Part shown: in pieces, positions 45,613 to 55,098 of the stretch
Layout: each line of letters opens with the position of its first letter
How positions within the stretch are numbered: the first letter of the stretch is position 1
Assembly: GCF_002000485.1 (NCBI RefSeq)
Contig: NZ_MLAJ01000001.1
Coordinates: forward strand, 1-64,000
Direction: 5' to 3'
DNA length: 64,000 nucleotides
Source of the DNA: Rodentibacter ratti
Lineage (GTDB): Bacteria; Pseudomonadota; Gammaproteobacteria; Enterobacterales; Pasteurellaceae
Translations under genes and position numbers: made by a program
The notes under the pieces: generated by a model
The model's input: only the letters and a program-made list of their open reading frames with translations
Databases searched by the model: none
What the model was told of the DNA's origin: nothing

Positions 45613-47016
45613 CTATTTAAAATAATGTTTAGCATTATTAAAGCAGATATTTTCAATCATTTTGCTTAACAAAGGCATATCATTTGGCGCTTCGCCGTTC
45701 TCTACCCATTTTCCGACCATTTCACATAAAATACGTCGGAAATATTCATGACGCGTATAGGATAAGAAACTGCGAGAATCGGTTAGCATACCGACAAATT
45801 GACTTAATAAGCCTAACTGTGAAAGCTGCTGTAACTGACGCTCCATACCATCTTTTTGATCATTGAACCACCAACCAGAACCAAATTGGATTTTTCCTGC
45901 AACGCCACCGGTTTGGAAATTGCCGATCATACTGGCAATCATCTCGTTATCACGCGGATTTAAGCAGTATAGGATAGTTTTAGGTAGTTGATTTTGGCGA
46001 TCCATTGCATCCAATAAACGGGAAAGTGATTCTGCATAGGTGCGGTCACCAATAGAATCAAATCCACTATCTGCCCCCAGTAAAGCAAACATTCTGCTGT
46101 TATTATTACGGATTGCACCAATATGCATTTGCATCACCCATTGACGTTTACAATATTCTGCCGCCAACCAAACCAAAATAGCGGTGCTGAATTGAGCGAT
46201 TTCTTCCTCCAAGAGCGGTTGATTTTGCAAGCGTTTTTGAAGAATTGCATTAAGCACGGATTCATCAGGAATAGGGGCAAAACGTACAATTTCTATACCA
46301 TGATCAGCTGATTTACAGCCATGTGCGTCAAAGTACTCTAATCGTTTTAACAGTGCTTTTTGTAGGTCAGCAAAGGTGTGAATATCCACATCAGTAACTT
46401 CGCTTAATTGAAGCAAATAATCATTAAATTGTGGTAATTCAATTTTAAAAACTTTATCCGGGCGCCAACTTGGTACAACATCAATATCAAAACTGTCATC
46501 ATCTTTGATAGCTTGATGATATTCTAACGAATCAATAGGATCATCGGTTGTACCTGCCAATTTCACATTCATTTGCTGCATAATGCCACGGGCTGAAAAT
46601 TCAGGCTGTTGCAACATTTCATTACATTGATGCCAGATTTTATCCGCATTTTGTGGATTAAACAGCGTATTTGTAATACCGAAAGGACGACGTAACTCTA
46701 AATGCGTCCAATGGTAAATCGGATTACCAATACAAAGCGGAACGGTTTTTGCCCAAGCTAAATATTTTTGATAATTCTCTGCTTTACCTGTAATCAATTC
46801 TTCCGGGATACCTGCAGTACGCAATGCACGCCATTTATAGTGATCGCCTTCTAACCAAATTTCAGCCAAATCTTTAAACTGACGGTTCTCAGCGATTTCC
46901 CTTGGATTTAAGTGGCAGTGATAATCAAAAATAGGTTGGTATTTGGCATAGTCATGATAAAGCACTTTTGCCGTATTTGTTGAAAGTAGGAAATCTTCGT
47001 CCATAAATTGTTTCAT
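45613..47016 (-). CDS. uxaC: Glucuronate (uronate) isomerase
   Basis: UxaC converts D-glucuronate to D-fructuronate, and D-galacturonate to D-tagaturonate. The 467-residue protein shows the family start DEDFLL, the metal-site [19 protein letters not shown] and [21 protein letters not shown]. The length fits E. coli (470). In the cluster it lies between the SDR oxidoreductase and eda. Confidence 0.95.
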   Translation of the reverse strand: MKQFMDEDFLLSTNTAKVLYHDYAKYQPIFDYHCHLNPREIAENRQFKDLAEIWLEGDHYKWRALRTAGIPEELITGKAENYQKYLAWAKTVPLCIGNPIYHWTHLELRRPFGITNTLFNPQNADKIWHQCNEMLQQPEFSARGIMQQMNVKLAGTTDDPIDSLEYHQAIKDDDSFDIDVVPSWRPDKVFKIELPQFNDYLLQLSEVTDVDIHTFADLQKALLKRLEYFDAHGCKSADHGIEIVRFAPIPDESVLNAILQKRLQNQPLLEEEIAQFSTAILVWLAAEYCKRQWVMQMHIGAIRNNNSRMFALLGADSGFDSIGDRTYAESLSRLLDAMDRQNQLPKTILYCLNPRDNEMIASMIGNFQTGGVAGKIQFGSGWWFNDQKDGMERQLQQLSQLGLLSQFVGMLTDSRSFLSYTRHEYFRRILCEMVGKWVENGEAPNDMPLLSKMIENICFNNAKHYFK

Positions 47017-47025
47017 GTTATTCTC

Positions 47026-47871
47026 CTATACCCCACTATAAGCAGAGAACCCGCCATCAACGGGTATAACAACACCATTCACAAAACTGGAGTAGTTATC
47101 ATCAATCAAGAATAATAAAGCGCCGAGCAATTCTTCCGGTTCTCCAAAACGTTCCATTGGAGTATTCGTCAGAATTTTATTTGCACGAGCAGTAGGTTTT
47201 CCTTCCGCATCAAATAATAAAGCACGATTTTGATTGCTGATTAAAAAGCCCGGTGCAATAGCATTACAGCGAATACCCACTTTTGAAAAATAGACAGCAA
47301 GCCATTGTGTGAAATTACTAATTGCAGCTTTTGCACCAGAGTAAGCAGGGATTTTTGTGAGCGGTGTAAAGGCATTCATACTGGAAATATTGATAATATT
47401 TGCGCCTTTTTTCCCGAGCATATCTTTTGCAAATACTTGGGTAGGTAATAATGTTCCCAAATAATTGAGGTTAAAAACAAATTCAATCCCTGTTTTATCG
47501 AGATCAAAAAAAGTTTTGGTCGTTTCATTTAGATTAAACTGATGAAACTCATTATCTGTCGTTGCCTTAGGGTTATTACCACCTGCACCATTGATTAAAA
47601 TGTCACAAGTGCCGAAATCAGACGCAATTTGATCCCGTACTTCCTTAATATTTTCAAGCTCCAAAACATTTGTTTTATAAGCTTTGGCACGACCTCCTGA
47701 TTGGTTAATTTCTTGTGCAACTTTGTCAGCGGCTTCAAAATTAATATCAAGTAGAGCAATATTTGCTTTAGTATAAGCGAGTTGTTTTGCTAGAAAGGCA
47801 CACAATATACCACCGGCACCGGTAATGACTATGACTTTATTTTCTAGATGATGGTTAGTTGCAATGTTCAT
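47026..47871 (-). CDS. SDR-family D-mannonate oxidoreductase (fructuronate reductase), non-canonical type
   Basis: In this position a fructuronate reductase is needed to make D-mannonate. Instead of the long-chain UxuB of E. coli, the gene encodes a 281-residue short-chain dehydrogenase: GAGGILCAF for NAD(P) binding, NGAGG, and the catalytic YSGAK. H. influenzae has a similar SDR next to uxu genes, and SDR mannonate oxidoreductases are known in Bacillus. Assignment to mannonate is from context; the SDR fold alone does not set the substrate. It is 9 bp upstream of uxaC. Confidence 0.8.
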   Translation of the reverse strand: MNIATNHHLENKVIVITGAGGILCAFLAKQLAYTKANIALLDINFEAADKVAQEINQSGGRAKAYKTNVLELENIKEVRDQIASDFGTCDILINGAGGNNPKATTDNEFHQFNLNETTKTFFDLDKTGIEFVFNLNYLGTLLPTQVFAKDMLGKKGANIINISSMNAFTPLTKIPAYSGAKAAISNFTQWLAVYFSKVGIRCNAIAPGFLISNQNRALLFDAEGKPTARANKILTNTPMERFGEPEELLGALLFLIDDNYSSFVNGVVIPVDGGFSAYSGV

Positions 47872-47883
47872 ATTAATACTCCG

Positions 47884-48828
47884 TTAATTAAATTCAGATA
47901 GAAGATGGGATGTGGCGTGCTTATCAATAATCGCGCCTTTGTGTTGAATCACGATTCCGGCAACACGATTACCTTGCTGACAACAAATATTGATCGGTTT
48001 ATTGCGTAAATAACCGTTTAAAAATCCAGCGTTGAAGGAATCTCCCGCCGATGTTGTATCAACAACATTTCGTATCTTTTCAGGTATAACTTGTCCATAT
48101 TGGTGTGATTGAGAATCTGAAAAATAAGCACCATTTTGACCGCTCTTTACAATTACTTTTGGTATGCCAATTTGATGCAAACGTGTTCGTGTGGCTTGCT
48201 CGTTGTCATCTCCCCATAGTAATTGTTCATCATCAAAGGTAACCAATGCTAAGCTAACATGCGGTAATAGCTGAGAATAACAATCCCGGGCATCCTTGAA
48301 TGAATCCCATAATTTGGGGCGAAAATTGCTATCAAATGCGATTTCCACACCTAATTTAGTTAATTCTCGTAACTGCTCAATTAAAAAAGTGCGGTCATTT
48401 TTCGGTAAGATTGCAAGTGAAATACCGCTCAAATAGATCATATCTACTTGTTGAAGCTCGGTTAAAACTTGATGAAAATCAGGATGTTGCACCATATAGT
48501 GCGCCGCTGATTGATTACGCCAATAAAGAAAGGTACGCTCGCCTTGTTCATCAAGTTGGATAAGGTATAGCCCGGGTTGACGATTTTCATATTTTAATAC
48601 CCAATTCGTATAAATGCGGTCTGCTTGCCAACGACGACACATTTGTGAACTTAAGTTATCCGTACCTAATGCGGAAACATAATGAACCTGGATATCATTT
48701 GGAGCGCTAATTCGACTTAGATAAGTGGCGGAATTTAGCGTATCACCACCATAACTTTGCCACATTTCACCAAATGGCTTACCATTCAGTTCAATCATAC
48801 ATTCGCCGATAAATGCAATTTTTTTCAT
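47884..48828 (-). CDS. kdgK: 2-keto-3-deoxygluconate kinase
   Basis: KdgK phosphorylates KDG to KDPG, the step before Eda. The 314-residue ribokinase-family protein starts KKIAFIGECMIELNG and has the anion-hole motif DTTSAGDSFNAGF with the catalytic aspartate. The length fits E. coli KdgK (309). It follows the TRAP binding-protein gene after a hairpin that may reduce its expression. A USS lies inside, and a one-base USS variant (ACCGCTCTT) at 48139. Confidence 0.92.
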   Translation of the reverse strand: MKKIAFIGECMIELNGKPFGEMWQSYGGDTLNSATYLSRISAPNDIQVHYVSALGTDNLSSQMCRRWQADRIYTNWVLKYENRQPGLYLIQLDEQGERTFLYWRNQSAAHYMVQHPDFHQVLTELQQVDMIYLSGISLAILPKNDRTFLIEQLRELTKLGVEIAFDSNFRPKLWDSFKDARDCYSQLLPHVSLALVTFDDEQLLWGDDNEQATRTRLHQIGIPKVIVKSGQNGAYFSDSQSHQYGQVIPEKIRNVVDTTSAGDSFNAGFLNGYLRNKPINICCQQGNRVAGIVIQHKGAIIDKHATSHLLSEFN

Positions 48829-48848
48829 AGTGATCCTAAAAAGAAAGG

Positions 48849-48874
48849 AAAGGATACGATGGGACGTATCCTTT
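48849..48874 (-). terminator. Intercistronic hairpin between dctP and kdgK
   Basis: A 10-bp stem AAAGGATACG/CGTATCCTTT with a 6-nt loop; the minus-strand tail is CCTTTCTTTTT. It may be a partial terminator that leaves the binding protein in excess over the enzymes. Confidence 0.65.
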
Positions 48875-48883
48875 TCATCTTAA

Positions 48884-49876
48884 TTATTTGTTGATTAAGC
48901 TATCGATACGTTCTATGTAATCTTTAAGTAAAGGATTGGCTTTGGCTGCATCATGCATACTTTTCGTTGCATCAATAAATGGTTGTTTATCCACTTTCAC
49001 AAATTCCACCCCCAATTTATCTTTCGCTTCTTGGGTCGTTTCAGCAATCATTTTCTGCCATAAGTCTTTGTGATACATCATAGAATCATCCGCTGCTTTT
49101 TTAAGTGCCTGCTGCTGTTCTGGTGTTAGTTTATCCCAAGATTTTTGACCAATAACGAGAACATCCGGAATCATTGTATGTTCATCTTCACTAAAATATT
49201 TTGCTACTTCACCATGACGAGCTAATGTCAACGCTGTTTGGTTATTTTCAGCTCCATCTACCACTTTTTGTTGCAAGGCGGTATAGAGTTCGCCATAAGC
49301 CAAAGGCGTTGGTGAAGCCCCCATTAATTTCATCATTTCAACAGCTGTTGGACTTGGTTGAACACGAATTTTCATGCCTTTAAGATCAGCAGGAGATTTG
49401 ATAGGTTTATCAGCATAAAAACTACGAGCACCACCATCATAGTAGGTCAAGCCAATAAACCCTTTGCCTTTTGATGAATCAAGAATTTTTTGTCCTACTT
49501 CAGGATCAAGTAGTGTTCGATAATAATGATCCGCATCATGGAAAAGGTAAGGAATATTGTATGCACCATAAGAAGGTTCAAAGGCTTCTAATTCACTTGC
49601 ATTTGACTTCGCCATATCAAGTGAACCGGATTGTAATAATTCCATTGATTCGCGTTGTGTTCCAAGCTGACTATTCGGATAAATACGAACGACGACTTCA
49701 CCGTTAGTCAATTTCTTTACCTCATCCGCCATATATTGCATTGAGATATGTACAGGATGAGTCTTGTCATTGTTATGACTTAATTTTAGTACCGTTTTTG
49801 CTGAGGCTGAAAACGACACTCCGGCAGACAATGCCAAAACTAATGCACAAGAAAGAATATTTTTTTTGATTTGCAT
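48884..49876 (-). CDS. TRAP transporter substrate-binding protein, probably for uronates
   Basis: DctP-type proteins catch organic acids in the periplasm for a sodium-driven TRAP permease. The 330-residue protein has a signal peptide (cleavage probably after FSASA), then KTVLKLSHNNDKTHPVH, a TRAP-SBP opening. The carboxylate-binding arginine lies in MKIRVQPSP and NNQ in VVDGAENNQTALTL is also typical. The permease genes dctQM start on the other strand, 211 bp away. All neighbours degrade hexuronates, so glucuronate or galacturonate (or a glycoside, given the GH31 gene) is the likely ligand. Confidence 0.9.
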   Translation of the reverse strand: MQIKKNILSCALVLALSAGVSFSASAKTVLKLSHNNDKTHPVHISMQYMADEVKKLTNGEVVVRIYPNSQLGTQRESMELLQSGSLDMAKSNASELEAFEPSYGAYNIPYLFHDADHYYRTLLDPEVGQKILDSSKGKGFIGLTYYDGGARSFYADKPIKSPADLKGMKIRVQPSPTAVEMMKLMGASPTPLAYGELYTALQQKVVDGAENNQTALTLARHGEVAKYFSEDEHTMIPDVLVIGQKSWDKLTPEQQQALKKAADDSMMYHKDLWQKMIAETTQEAKDKLGVEFVKVDKQPFIDATKSMHDAAKANPLLKDYIERIDSLINK

Positions 49877-49937
49877 AATGTATCTCCCATAGATAATAAA
49901 TTGAAGAGCATCCTCTAACAGCTCGGATGTTGCAAAG

Positions 49938-49967
49938 ATAATAGACCGAAAAAAAACAAGTGGTCAA
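49938..49967 (-). promoter_or_regulatory. Promoter of the leftward uronate operon
   Basis: Minus-strand TTGACC and TATTAT, 18 bp apart. The inferred start near 49931 puts the CRP site centre at about -61. Confidence 0.6.
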
Positions 49968-49984
49968 TCCAATTATTCTAAATT

Positions 49985-50000
49985 GGTGATCCAGATCACG
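49985..50000. promoter_or_regulatory. CRP-cAMP site in the divergent uronate control region
   Basis: GTGA-TCCAGA-TCAC is a complete core dyad, with non-consensus outer bases. It lies about 60 bp from both inferred start sites, so one site could serve both operons. A further inverted repeat CCAATT/AATTGG (49969-49974, 49981-49986) adjoins it. Confidence 0.7.
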
Positions 50001-50017
50001 ATTTTAAATAAAAAAAC

Positions 50018-50045
50018 TTGAAGAAAAATGATTTTGACCCATAAT
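50018..50045 (+). promoter_or_regulatory. Promoter of the rightward uronate operon
   Basis: TTGAAG and CATAAT, 16 bp apart. The -10 and start region are covered by the UxuR-type operator. Confidence 0.5.
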
Positions 50046-50058
50046 TGGTTTACCAATT
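50043..50058. promoter_or_regulatory. UxuR/ExuR-type operator
   Basis: AATTGGT-TT-ACCAATT is a perfect dyad matching the E. coli UxuR/ExuR consensus (ATTGGT..ACCAAT). It overlaps the -10 and start of the rightward promoter. The regulator gene is the fourth gene of that operon. Confidence 0.85.
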
Positions 50059-50087
50059 TAACTTAAAGATAAATAGAGGAACCACTT

Positions 50088-50606
50088 ATGAATAAATTCA
50101 TATCTGCGATGAACTGGGCTTTATCAACACTTTGTATTGCTTTGAGCTCATTTTTAGTATGTTGTGTTGTCTGGCAAGTTTTATCTCGTTACATCCTTAA
50201 CACTCCTAGTACTTACACTGATGAGATCGCTCGTTTTCTCTTTATTTGGGTAGGATTGATGGGCGCAGCCTATGCATTAGGGCAAAAGAAACACCTTGCG
50301 ATAGATCTCTTAGTAAGTAAATTAGAAAACTCACCAATTAATCAAAACCGTTTACAACTTCTCATTAATTTTATCAGTATTGTATTTGCTGCAATCATTA
50401 TGTGCTATGGAGGATTCAAGCTTGTTGTGGATACCATGAGTCACGGTCAAATATCACCGGTGCTTGGGATTCAAATGGGGCTTGTTTACCTTGCTATCCC
50501 TTTAAGTGGATGCTTTATGTTGGTTTATTTAATCAGAGATATTATCGACAACATTCATAATATGAACGCAACTTCATTATCGACTTTAGATCACCAAGGA
50601 GAATAA
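50088..50606 (+). CDS. TRAP transporter small permease (DctQ)
   Basis: DctQ proteins are four-helix membrane subunits that pair with DctM. The 172-residue protein has four hydrophobic segments and the family motif YTDEIARFLFIWVGLMGAAYALGQKKHLAID. AGAGGA precedes the ATG. It is the first gene of the rightward operon and is followed by dctM after one base. Its substrate-binding partner is encoded on the opposite strand. Confidence 0.9.
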   Translation: MNKFISAMNWALSTLCIALSSFLVCCVVWQVLSRYILNTPSTYTDEIARFLFIWVGLMGAAYALGQKKHLAIDLLVSKLENSPINQNRLQLLINFISIVFAAIIMCYGGFKLVVDTMSHGQISPVLGIQMGLVYLAIPLSGCFMLVYLIRDIIDNIHNMNATSLSTLDHQGE

Positions 50607-50607
50607 A

Positions 50608-51909
50608 ATGGAATGGTCAAATATTATTGTACTTTGTTCAAGTTTCTTTGTTTTACTCTTTATTGGTGTACCAATTTCATTTTCTATTGGTATAGCCTCA
50701 CTCCTTACTATCATGCTCTCTATTCCATTTGATGCCGCTATTGCTGTAATTTCACAAAAAATGGCATCGGGATTAGACAGTTTCTCTTTACTTGCTATCC
50801 CTTTCTTTATTTTGGCCGGTAATATAATGAACCGTGGCGGGATTGCAATTCGCTTGATTGAATTTGCAAAAGTCATTGGAGGGCGTTTACCCGGCTCACT
50901 TGCACACGTAAATGTGTTAGCAAATATGATGTTTGGTTCAATTTCAGGTTCTGCCGTTGCATCAGGTGCTGCAATGGGGGGAATTATGTCCCCACTGCAA
51001 AAGAAAGAGGGCTATGATCCATCGTTCTCAGCAGCAGTCAATATCGCCTCTTGCCCTACCGGTTTGTTGATTCCTCCAAGTAATACCTTTATTGTCTATT
51101 CCTTAATTTCAGGTGGTACATCCATTGGTGCATTGTTCCTTGCGGGCTATATTCCCGGTATTTTAATGGGATTGTCAATTATGGTTGTTATTGCCGTCAT
51201 TGCGAAAAAAAGAAAGTACCCGGTTTCACCAAAACCAACCCGCACTGAAGCCGTGAAAAAAACACTTGATGCGTTACCAAGTCTTGGTCTAATCATTGTC
51301 ATTATGGGAGGAATTATTGGAGGGATTTTCACTGCAACGGAAGCCTCTGCATTTGCTGTTGTCTATACTCTTATTCTTGCAGTCGTTTTCTACCGCGAAG
51401 TAAAAATCAGAGAGCTGCCAAAAATTATTCTGGATTCTGTTGTTACCACTGCTATTGTTTTACTCTTAATCGGCACCTCTATGGGGATGTCTTGGGCAAT
51501 GGCTAATGCAGATATTCCTTACACTATTAGTGATGCGTTATTAAATATTTCAGATAATCCAATCATTATTCTTTTAATCATTAATATGATTTTACTCGTG
51601 GTTGGAGTTTTCATGGATATGACACCGGCTTTACTGATTTTCACCCCAATATTTTTCCCTATCGTAACGGAATTAGGCATGGATCCAGTGCATTTCGGTA
51701 TATTAATGGCATTCAACCTTTCTATCGGTATTTGTACTCCTCCTGTTGGTAGCGCACTATTTATTGGTTGCTCTGTTGGTGGTGTTAAAATTAATCAAGT
51801 CATTAAACCGTTACTTCCATTCTATTTCATGCTTATTTTAACGCTGTTATTGGTTACTTATGTACCTTCTTTAAGTTTGGCCTTACCACAACTTTTATTA
51901 GGTTATTAA
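50608..51909 (+). CDS. TRAP transporter large permease (DctM)
   Basis: DctM is the transport subunit, driven by sodium. The 433-residue protein has about 12 membrane segments and the family motifs FGSISGSAVASGAAMGGIM, LIPPSNTFIVYS and FNLSIGICTPPVGSALFIGC. The ribosome site AAGGAG lies in the dctQ end. The GH31 gene follows 21 bp later, so uptake and hydrolysis are probably made together. Confidence 0.92.
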   Translation: MEWSNIIVLCSSFFVLLFIGVPISFSIGIASLLTIMLSIPFDAAIAVISQKMASGLDSFSLLAIPFFILAGNIMNRGGIAIRLIEFAKVIGGRLPGSLAHVNVLANMMFGSISGSAVASGAAMGGIMSPLQKKEGYDPSFSAAVNIASCPTGLLIPPSNTFIVYSLISGGTSIGALFLAGYIPGILMGLSIMVVIAVIAKKRKYPVSPKPTRTEAVKKTLDALPSLGLIIVIMGGIIGGIFTATEASAFAVVYTLILAVVFYREVKIRELPKIILDSVVTTAIVLLLIGTSMGMSWAMANADIPYTISDALLNISDNPIIILLIINMILLVVGVFMDMTPALLIFTPIFFPIVTELGMDPVHFGILMAFNLSIGICTPPVGSALFIGCSVGGVKINQVIKPLLPFYFMLILTLLLVTYVPSLSLALPQLLLGY

Positions 51910-51930
51910 ATAGTGCATTAGGGAAATAAT

Positions 51931-54306
51931 ATGAAAACGATTAAAAATTGGCAGTTTATAAAAAATCACAATCATCGTATTGATATTGCTTGTGAACATG
52001 GTTTTCAACTTCATATTTTTGTATTAGAGAATGATATATTCCGCATCGCTTTTACACGAAATAATGAGTTTAAACTTCCCCATACTTGGGCTATTGCGCC
52101 TAATCAATCGGATGTAGATTGGCAAGGTCGTGATAAATGGTCGTTAGAAGGGTTCTCCTGCCCCGATTACAATATTAAACAGACAGAAAAAACACTTGAA
52201 ATATCAACCGCACTTTTGAAAGTTACTCTTCATCAACCTCTTTATTTAGAATGGGAATATAAGCAAAATGGTGAGTGGAAACCATTATTTACCGATAGAA
52301 AAACCGGTGCTTATTTAATGGGAATTTCAAGTACGGAAGTCTCACATTATTTACAGAGAGATATAGAAGAGCATTATTACGGTTTAGGGGAGAAAACAGG
52401 AAATTTAAATCGTCACGGTCGTCGCTTTGAAATGCGTAATCTTGATGCAATGGGATATAACGCAGAATATACCGATCCACTTTATAAACATATTCCTTTT
52501 TACATTACTCATAGCCCAGATGTAAGTTATGGACTGTATTATGATAATCTTGCTCCTTGTTGGTTTATTTTAGGCAGTGAAATTGATAATTACCATGCGT
52601 ATTATCGTAGCTACAAAGCAGAAGACGGCAACCTAGATTATTACGTAATTTTGGGACCTAAAATTTTAGATGTGACTAAGAAATATTGTCAGCTAACCGG
52701 GGGAACAATTTTTGGACCGAAATGGAGCTTAGGGTATAGCGGTTCAACGATGCATTATACCGATGCGCCAGATGCTCAAGAACAGCTGAAGAAATTTGTG
52801 GACTTATGTGATAAACACGCCATTCCTTGTGACTCATTTCAGCTTTCTTCAGGTTATACATCTATTAATGGAAAACGTTATGTTTTTAATTGGAATCATG
52901 ACAAAGTGCCAGCTCCAGAGAAGATGACACAGTACTTTCATGAAGCCGGAATGAAATTAGCCGCCAATATTAAGCCTTGTTTATTACAGGATCATCCACG
53001 TTATCAAGAAGTAGAGAACTTGGGACTATTTATTAAAGATTCCGAATCCGAACGTCCAGAAAGATCGATGTTTTGGGATGACGAGGGATCCCATTTAGAT
53101 TTTACAAATATGAATACCGTCAATTGGTGGAAAAATAATGTAAAAAAACAACTGCTCGATTATGGTATTGATTCAACTTGGAATGATAATAACGAATTTG
53201 AAATATGGGATAACTATGCGAGATGCCATTACTTTGGAAAAGGTATGCCTGTTAAATTATTACGCCCATTACAACCGTTATTGATGATGAAATCATCTTA
53301 CGAGGCACAGTTAGAACACGCCCCTAATAAACGTCCATACTTGATTTCACGCTCTGGATCTCCGGGTATGAATCGCTATGTACAAACTTGGTCAGGAGAT
53401 AATCGCACAAGTTGGAATACCCTGCGTTATAACATCAAAATGGGACTAGGTATGAGTCTTTCTGCGCTTTACAACGTGGGTCATGATGTTGGTGGTTTTT
53501 CGGGTAACAAACCTGATCCGGAATTATTTGTACGATGGGTTCAAAACGGTGTGATGCATCCTCGTTTCACAATTCATTCTTGGAACGATGACAAAACAGT
53601 GAACGAGCCATGGATGTACCCTGAAGTCACAAATATTATTCGTGATGCAATCCAATTACGCTATTCTTTAATGCCTTATTTGTACAATGCCTTATGGAAA
53701 GCACATCATGATTATGAGCCGATGCTGCGCCCAACATTTCTTGACCATGAGCATGATATAAATACCTTTGAAGAAAATGATGACTATCTCTTTGGTGAAG
53801 ATTTATTGGTTGCGTCTGTAGTTGAACCTAATCAAAGAATACGTAATGTGTATTTACCACAAAATTTTGCCGGCTGGTATGACTTTTACACGCATAAATG
53901 GTTTAATGGCGGCGAAAAAATCACAGCTGATGCGCCATTAGAAAGAATTCCATTATTTTTAAGAGCGGGAAGTGTCATTCCAATGGCAAGAAAAGGTCAC
54001 AAAAATACATTATCTGATTATTATCGAGAATTATTAATTATGCCTTTTATTCATCAAGGAGAGAGAAATATCACTATTTTTGATGATGATGGTGAAAGTT
54101 TCGACTATTTAAAAGGTAAATTCTTGAAACTAGATATTCATCTGAAATGTACTAATCAAACAATAGAACTCACTTTAGAGAAATCTGGTGATTATTTACC
54201 AAAATATCATGAGATTAATTTTCGTCTTCCTGAAAAAGAATATCGAAAATTAATCATTAATGGTCAGGTAACGAATCCAAACTACAAATTGAGTTTATTA
54301 GATTAA
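51931..54306 (+). CDS. Glycoside hydrolase family 31 (alpha-glycosidase), cytoplasmic
   Basis: GH31 enzymes cleave alpha-glucosides, alpha-xylosides and related sugars by a retaining mechanism. The 791-residue protein has the usual layout: an N-terminal beta domain with EEHYYGLGEKTG, the TIM barrel from KWSLGYSGS, a nucleophile in STWNDNNE (Asp419), an acid/base in WSGDNRTSW (Asp490) and GHDVGGFSG, then C-terminal beta domains. No signal peptide is seen, so it should act on imported substrate. It lies between dctM and uxuR, with 15 bp to the latter. As I remember, H. influenzae has a different gene at the equivalent place. Substrate unknown; an alpha-glycoside yielding a uronate is my inference. 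Confidence 0.85.
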   Translation: MKTIKNWQFIKNHNHRIDIACEHGFQLHIFVLENDIFRIAFTRNNEFKLPHTWAIAPNQSDVDWQGRDKWSLEGFSCPDYNIKQTEKTLEISTALLKVTLHQPLYLEWEYKQNGEWKPLFTDRKTGAYLMGISSTEVSHYLQRDIEEHYYGLGEKTGNLNRHGRRFEMRNLDAMGYNAEYTDPLYKHIPFYITHSPDVSYGLYYDNLAPCWFILGSEIDNYHAYYRSYKAEDGNLDYYVILGPKILDVTKKYCQLTGGTIFGPKWSLGYSGSTMHYTDAPDAQEQLKKFVDLCDKHAIPCDSFQLSSGYTSINGKRYVFNWNHDKVPAPEKMTQYFHEAGMKLAANIKPCLLQDHPRYQEVENLGLFIKDSESERPERSMFWDDEGSHLDFTNMNTVNWWKNNVKKQLLDYGIDSTWNDNNEFEIWDNYARCHYFGKGMPVKLLRPLQPLLMMKSSYEAQLEHAPNKRPYLISRSGSPGMNRYVQTWSGDNRTSWNTLRYNIKMGLGMSLSALYNVGHDVGGFSGNKPDPELFVRWVQNGVMHPRFTIHSWNDDKTVNEPWMYPEVTNIIRDAIQLRYSLMPYLYNALWKAHHDYEPMLRPTFLDHEHDINTFEENDDYLFGEDLLVASVVEPNQRIRNVYLPQNFAGWYDFYTHKWFNGGEKITADAPLERIPLFLRAGSVIPMARKGHKNTLSDYYRELLIMPFIHQGERNITIFDDDGESFDYLKGKFLKLDIHLKCTNQTIELTLEKSGDYLPKYHEINFRLPEKEYRKLIINGQVTNPNYKLSLLD

Positions 54307-54321
54307 CATTAGGAAAAACTT

Positions 54322-55077
54322 ATGAACGTCGATGACTTACGTTCCTATAAAAAAATAGGAAATGAACTGAAAGAACAACTAAATAATCACCAATATCAAA
54401 TAGGCGATAAATTACCTGCCGAACGTGATTTAGCCGATTATTTTGATGTAAGCCGTACAGTCATTCGAGAAGCTATCATTATGCTTGAATTGGAGAACCT
54501 CGTTGAAGTTCGTAAAGGCTCTGGGGTGTACGTGATTGCATTACCACAACGGGCAGCAAGCAATGATGAATTTTTGGATAATGTAGATGTAGGGCCTTTT
54601 GAACTTTTACAAGCTCGCCAATTATTAGAAAGTAGTATTGCCGAATTTGCTGCACTACAAGCGACACGCTCCGATATTACTAAACTAAAAGAGATTCTGG
54701 CGAGAGAACGAAGCACCCTTGAAAAAGGCGATGAAGATTATGTTGCAGATGAAGATTTTCATCGCACCATAGCAGAAATTACTCAAAACGAAGTCATCCT
54801 ACAGATGCAAAAAGCACTGTGGGATCTTCGTACAAATAGCCAAATGTGGAAAGGACTTCATCTTCACATTCCAAATCAAAGCTATCGCCATCTCTGGTTG
54901 CAAGATCATGAGAATATTATTACGGCTTTGCAGAGAAAAGATCCTGCAATGGCAAAAAAAGCAATGTGGCAACATTTAGAAAATGTTAAACAAAAACTTT
55001 TTGAATTATCAGATGTAGATGATCCGAATTTTGACGGTTATTTGTTTAATATGAGCCCTATTGTTGTCGATCGTTAA
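54322..55077 (+). CDS. uxuR: Uronate operon regulator, GntR family (UxuR/ExuR type)
   Basis: UxuR-type proteins repress uronate genes until the inducer (fructuronate) binds. The 251-residue protein has a winged helix near the N terminus (LPAERDLADYFDVSRTVIREAI) and an all-helical FCD effector domain with EDFHRTIAEIT and the metal-site histidines (LWLQDHENI). The length fits E. coli UxuR (257). The matching operator lies at 50043-50058 in front of its own operon, implying autoregulation. uxuA follows. Confidence 0.9.
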   Translation: MNVDDLRSYKKIGNELKEQLNNHQYQIGDKLPAERDLADYFDVSRTVIREAIIMLELENLVEVRKGSGVYVIALPQRAASNDEFLDNVDVGPFELLQARQLLESSIAEFAALQATRSDITKLKEILARERSTLEKGDEDYVADEDFHRTIAEITQNEVILQMQKALWDLRTNSQMWKGLHLHIPNQSYRHLWLQDHENIITALQRKDPAMAKKAMWQHLENVKQKLFELSDVDDPNFDGYLFNMSPIVVDR

Positions 55078-55098
55078 AAATATGAGAGGAGTTTAAAA

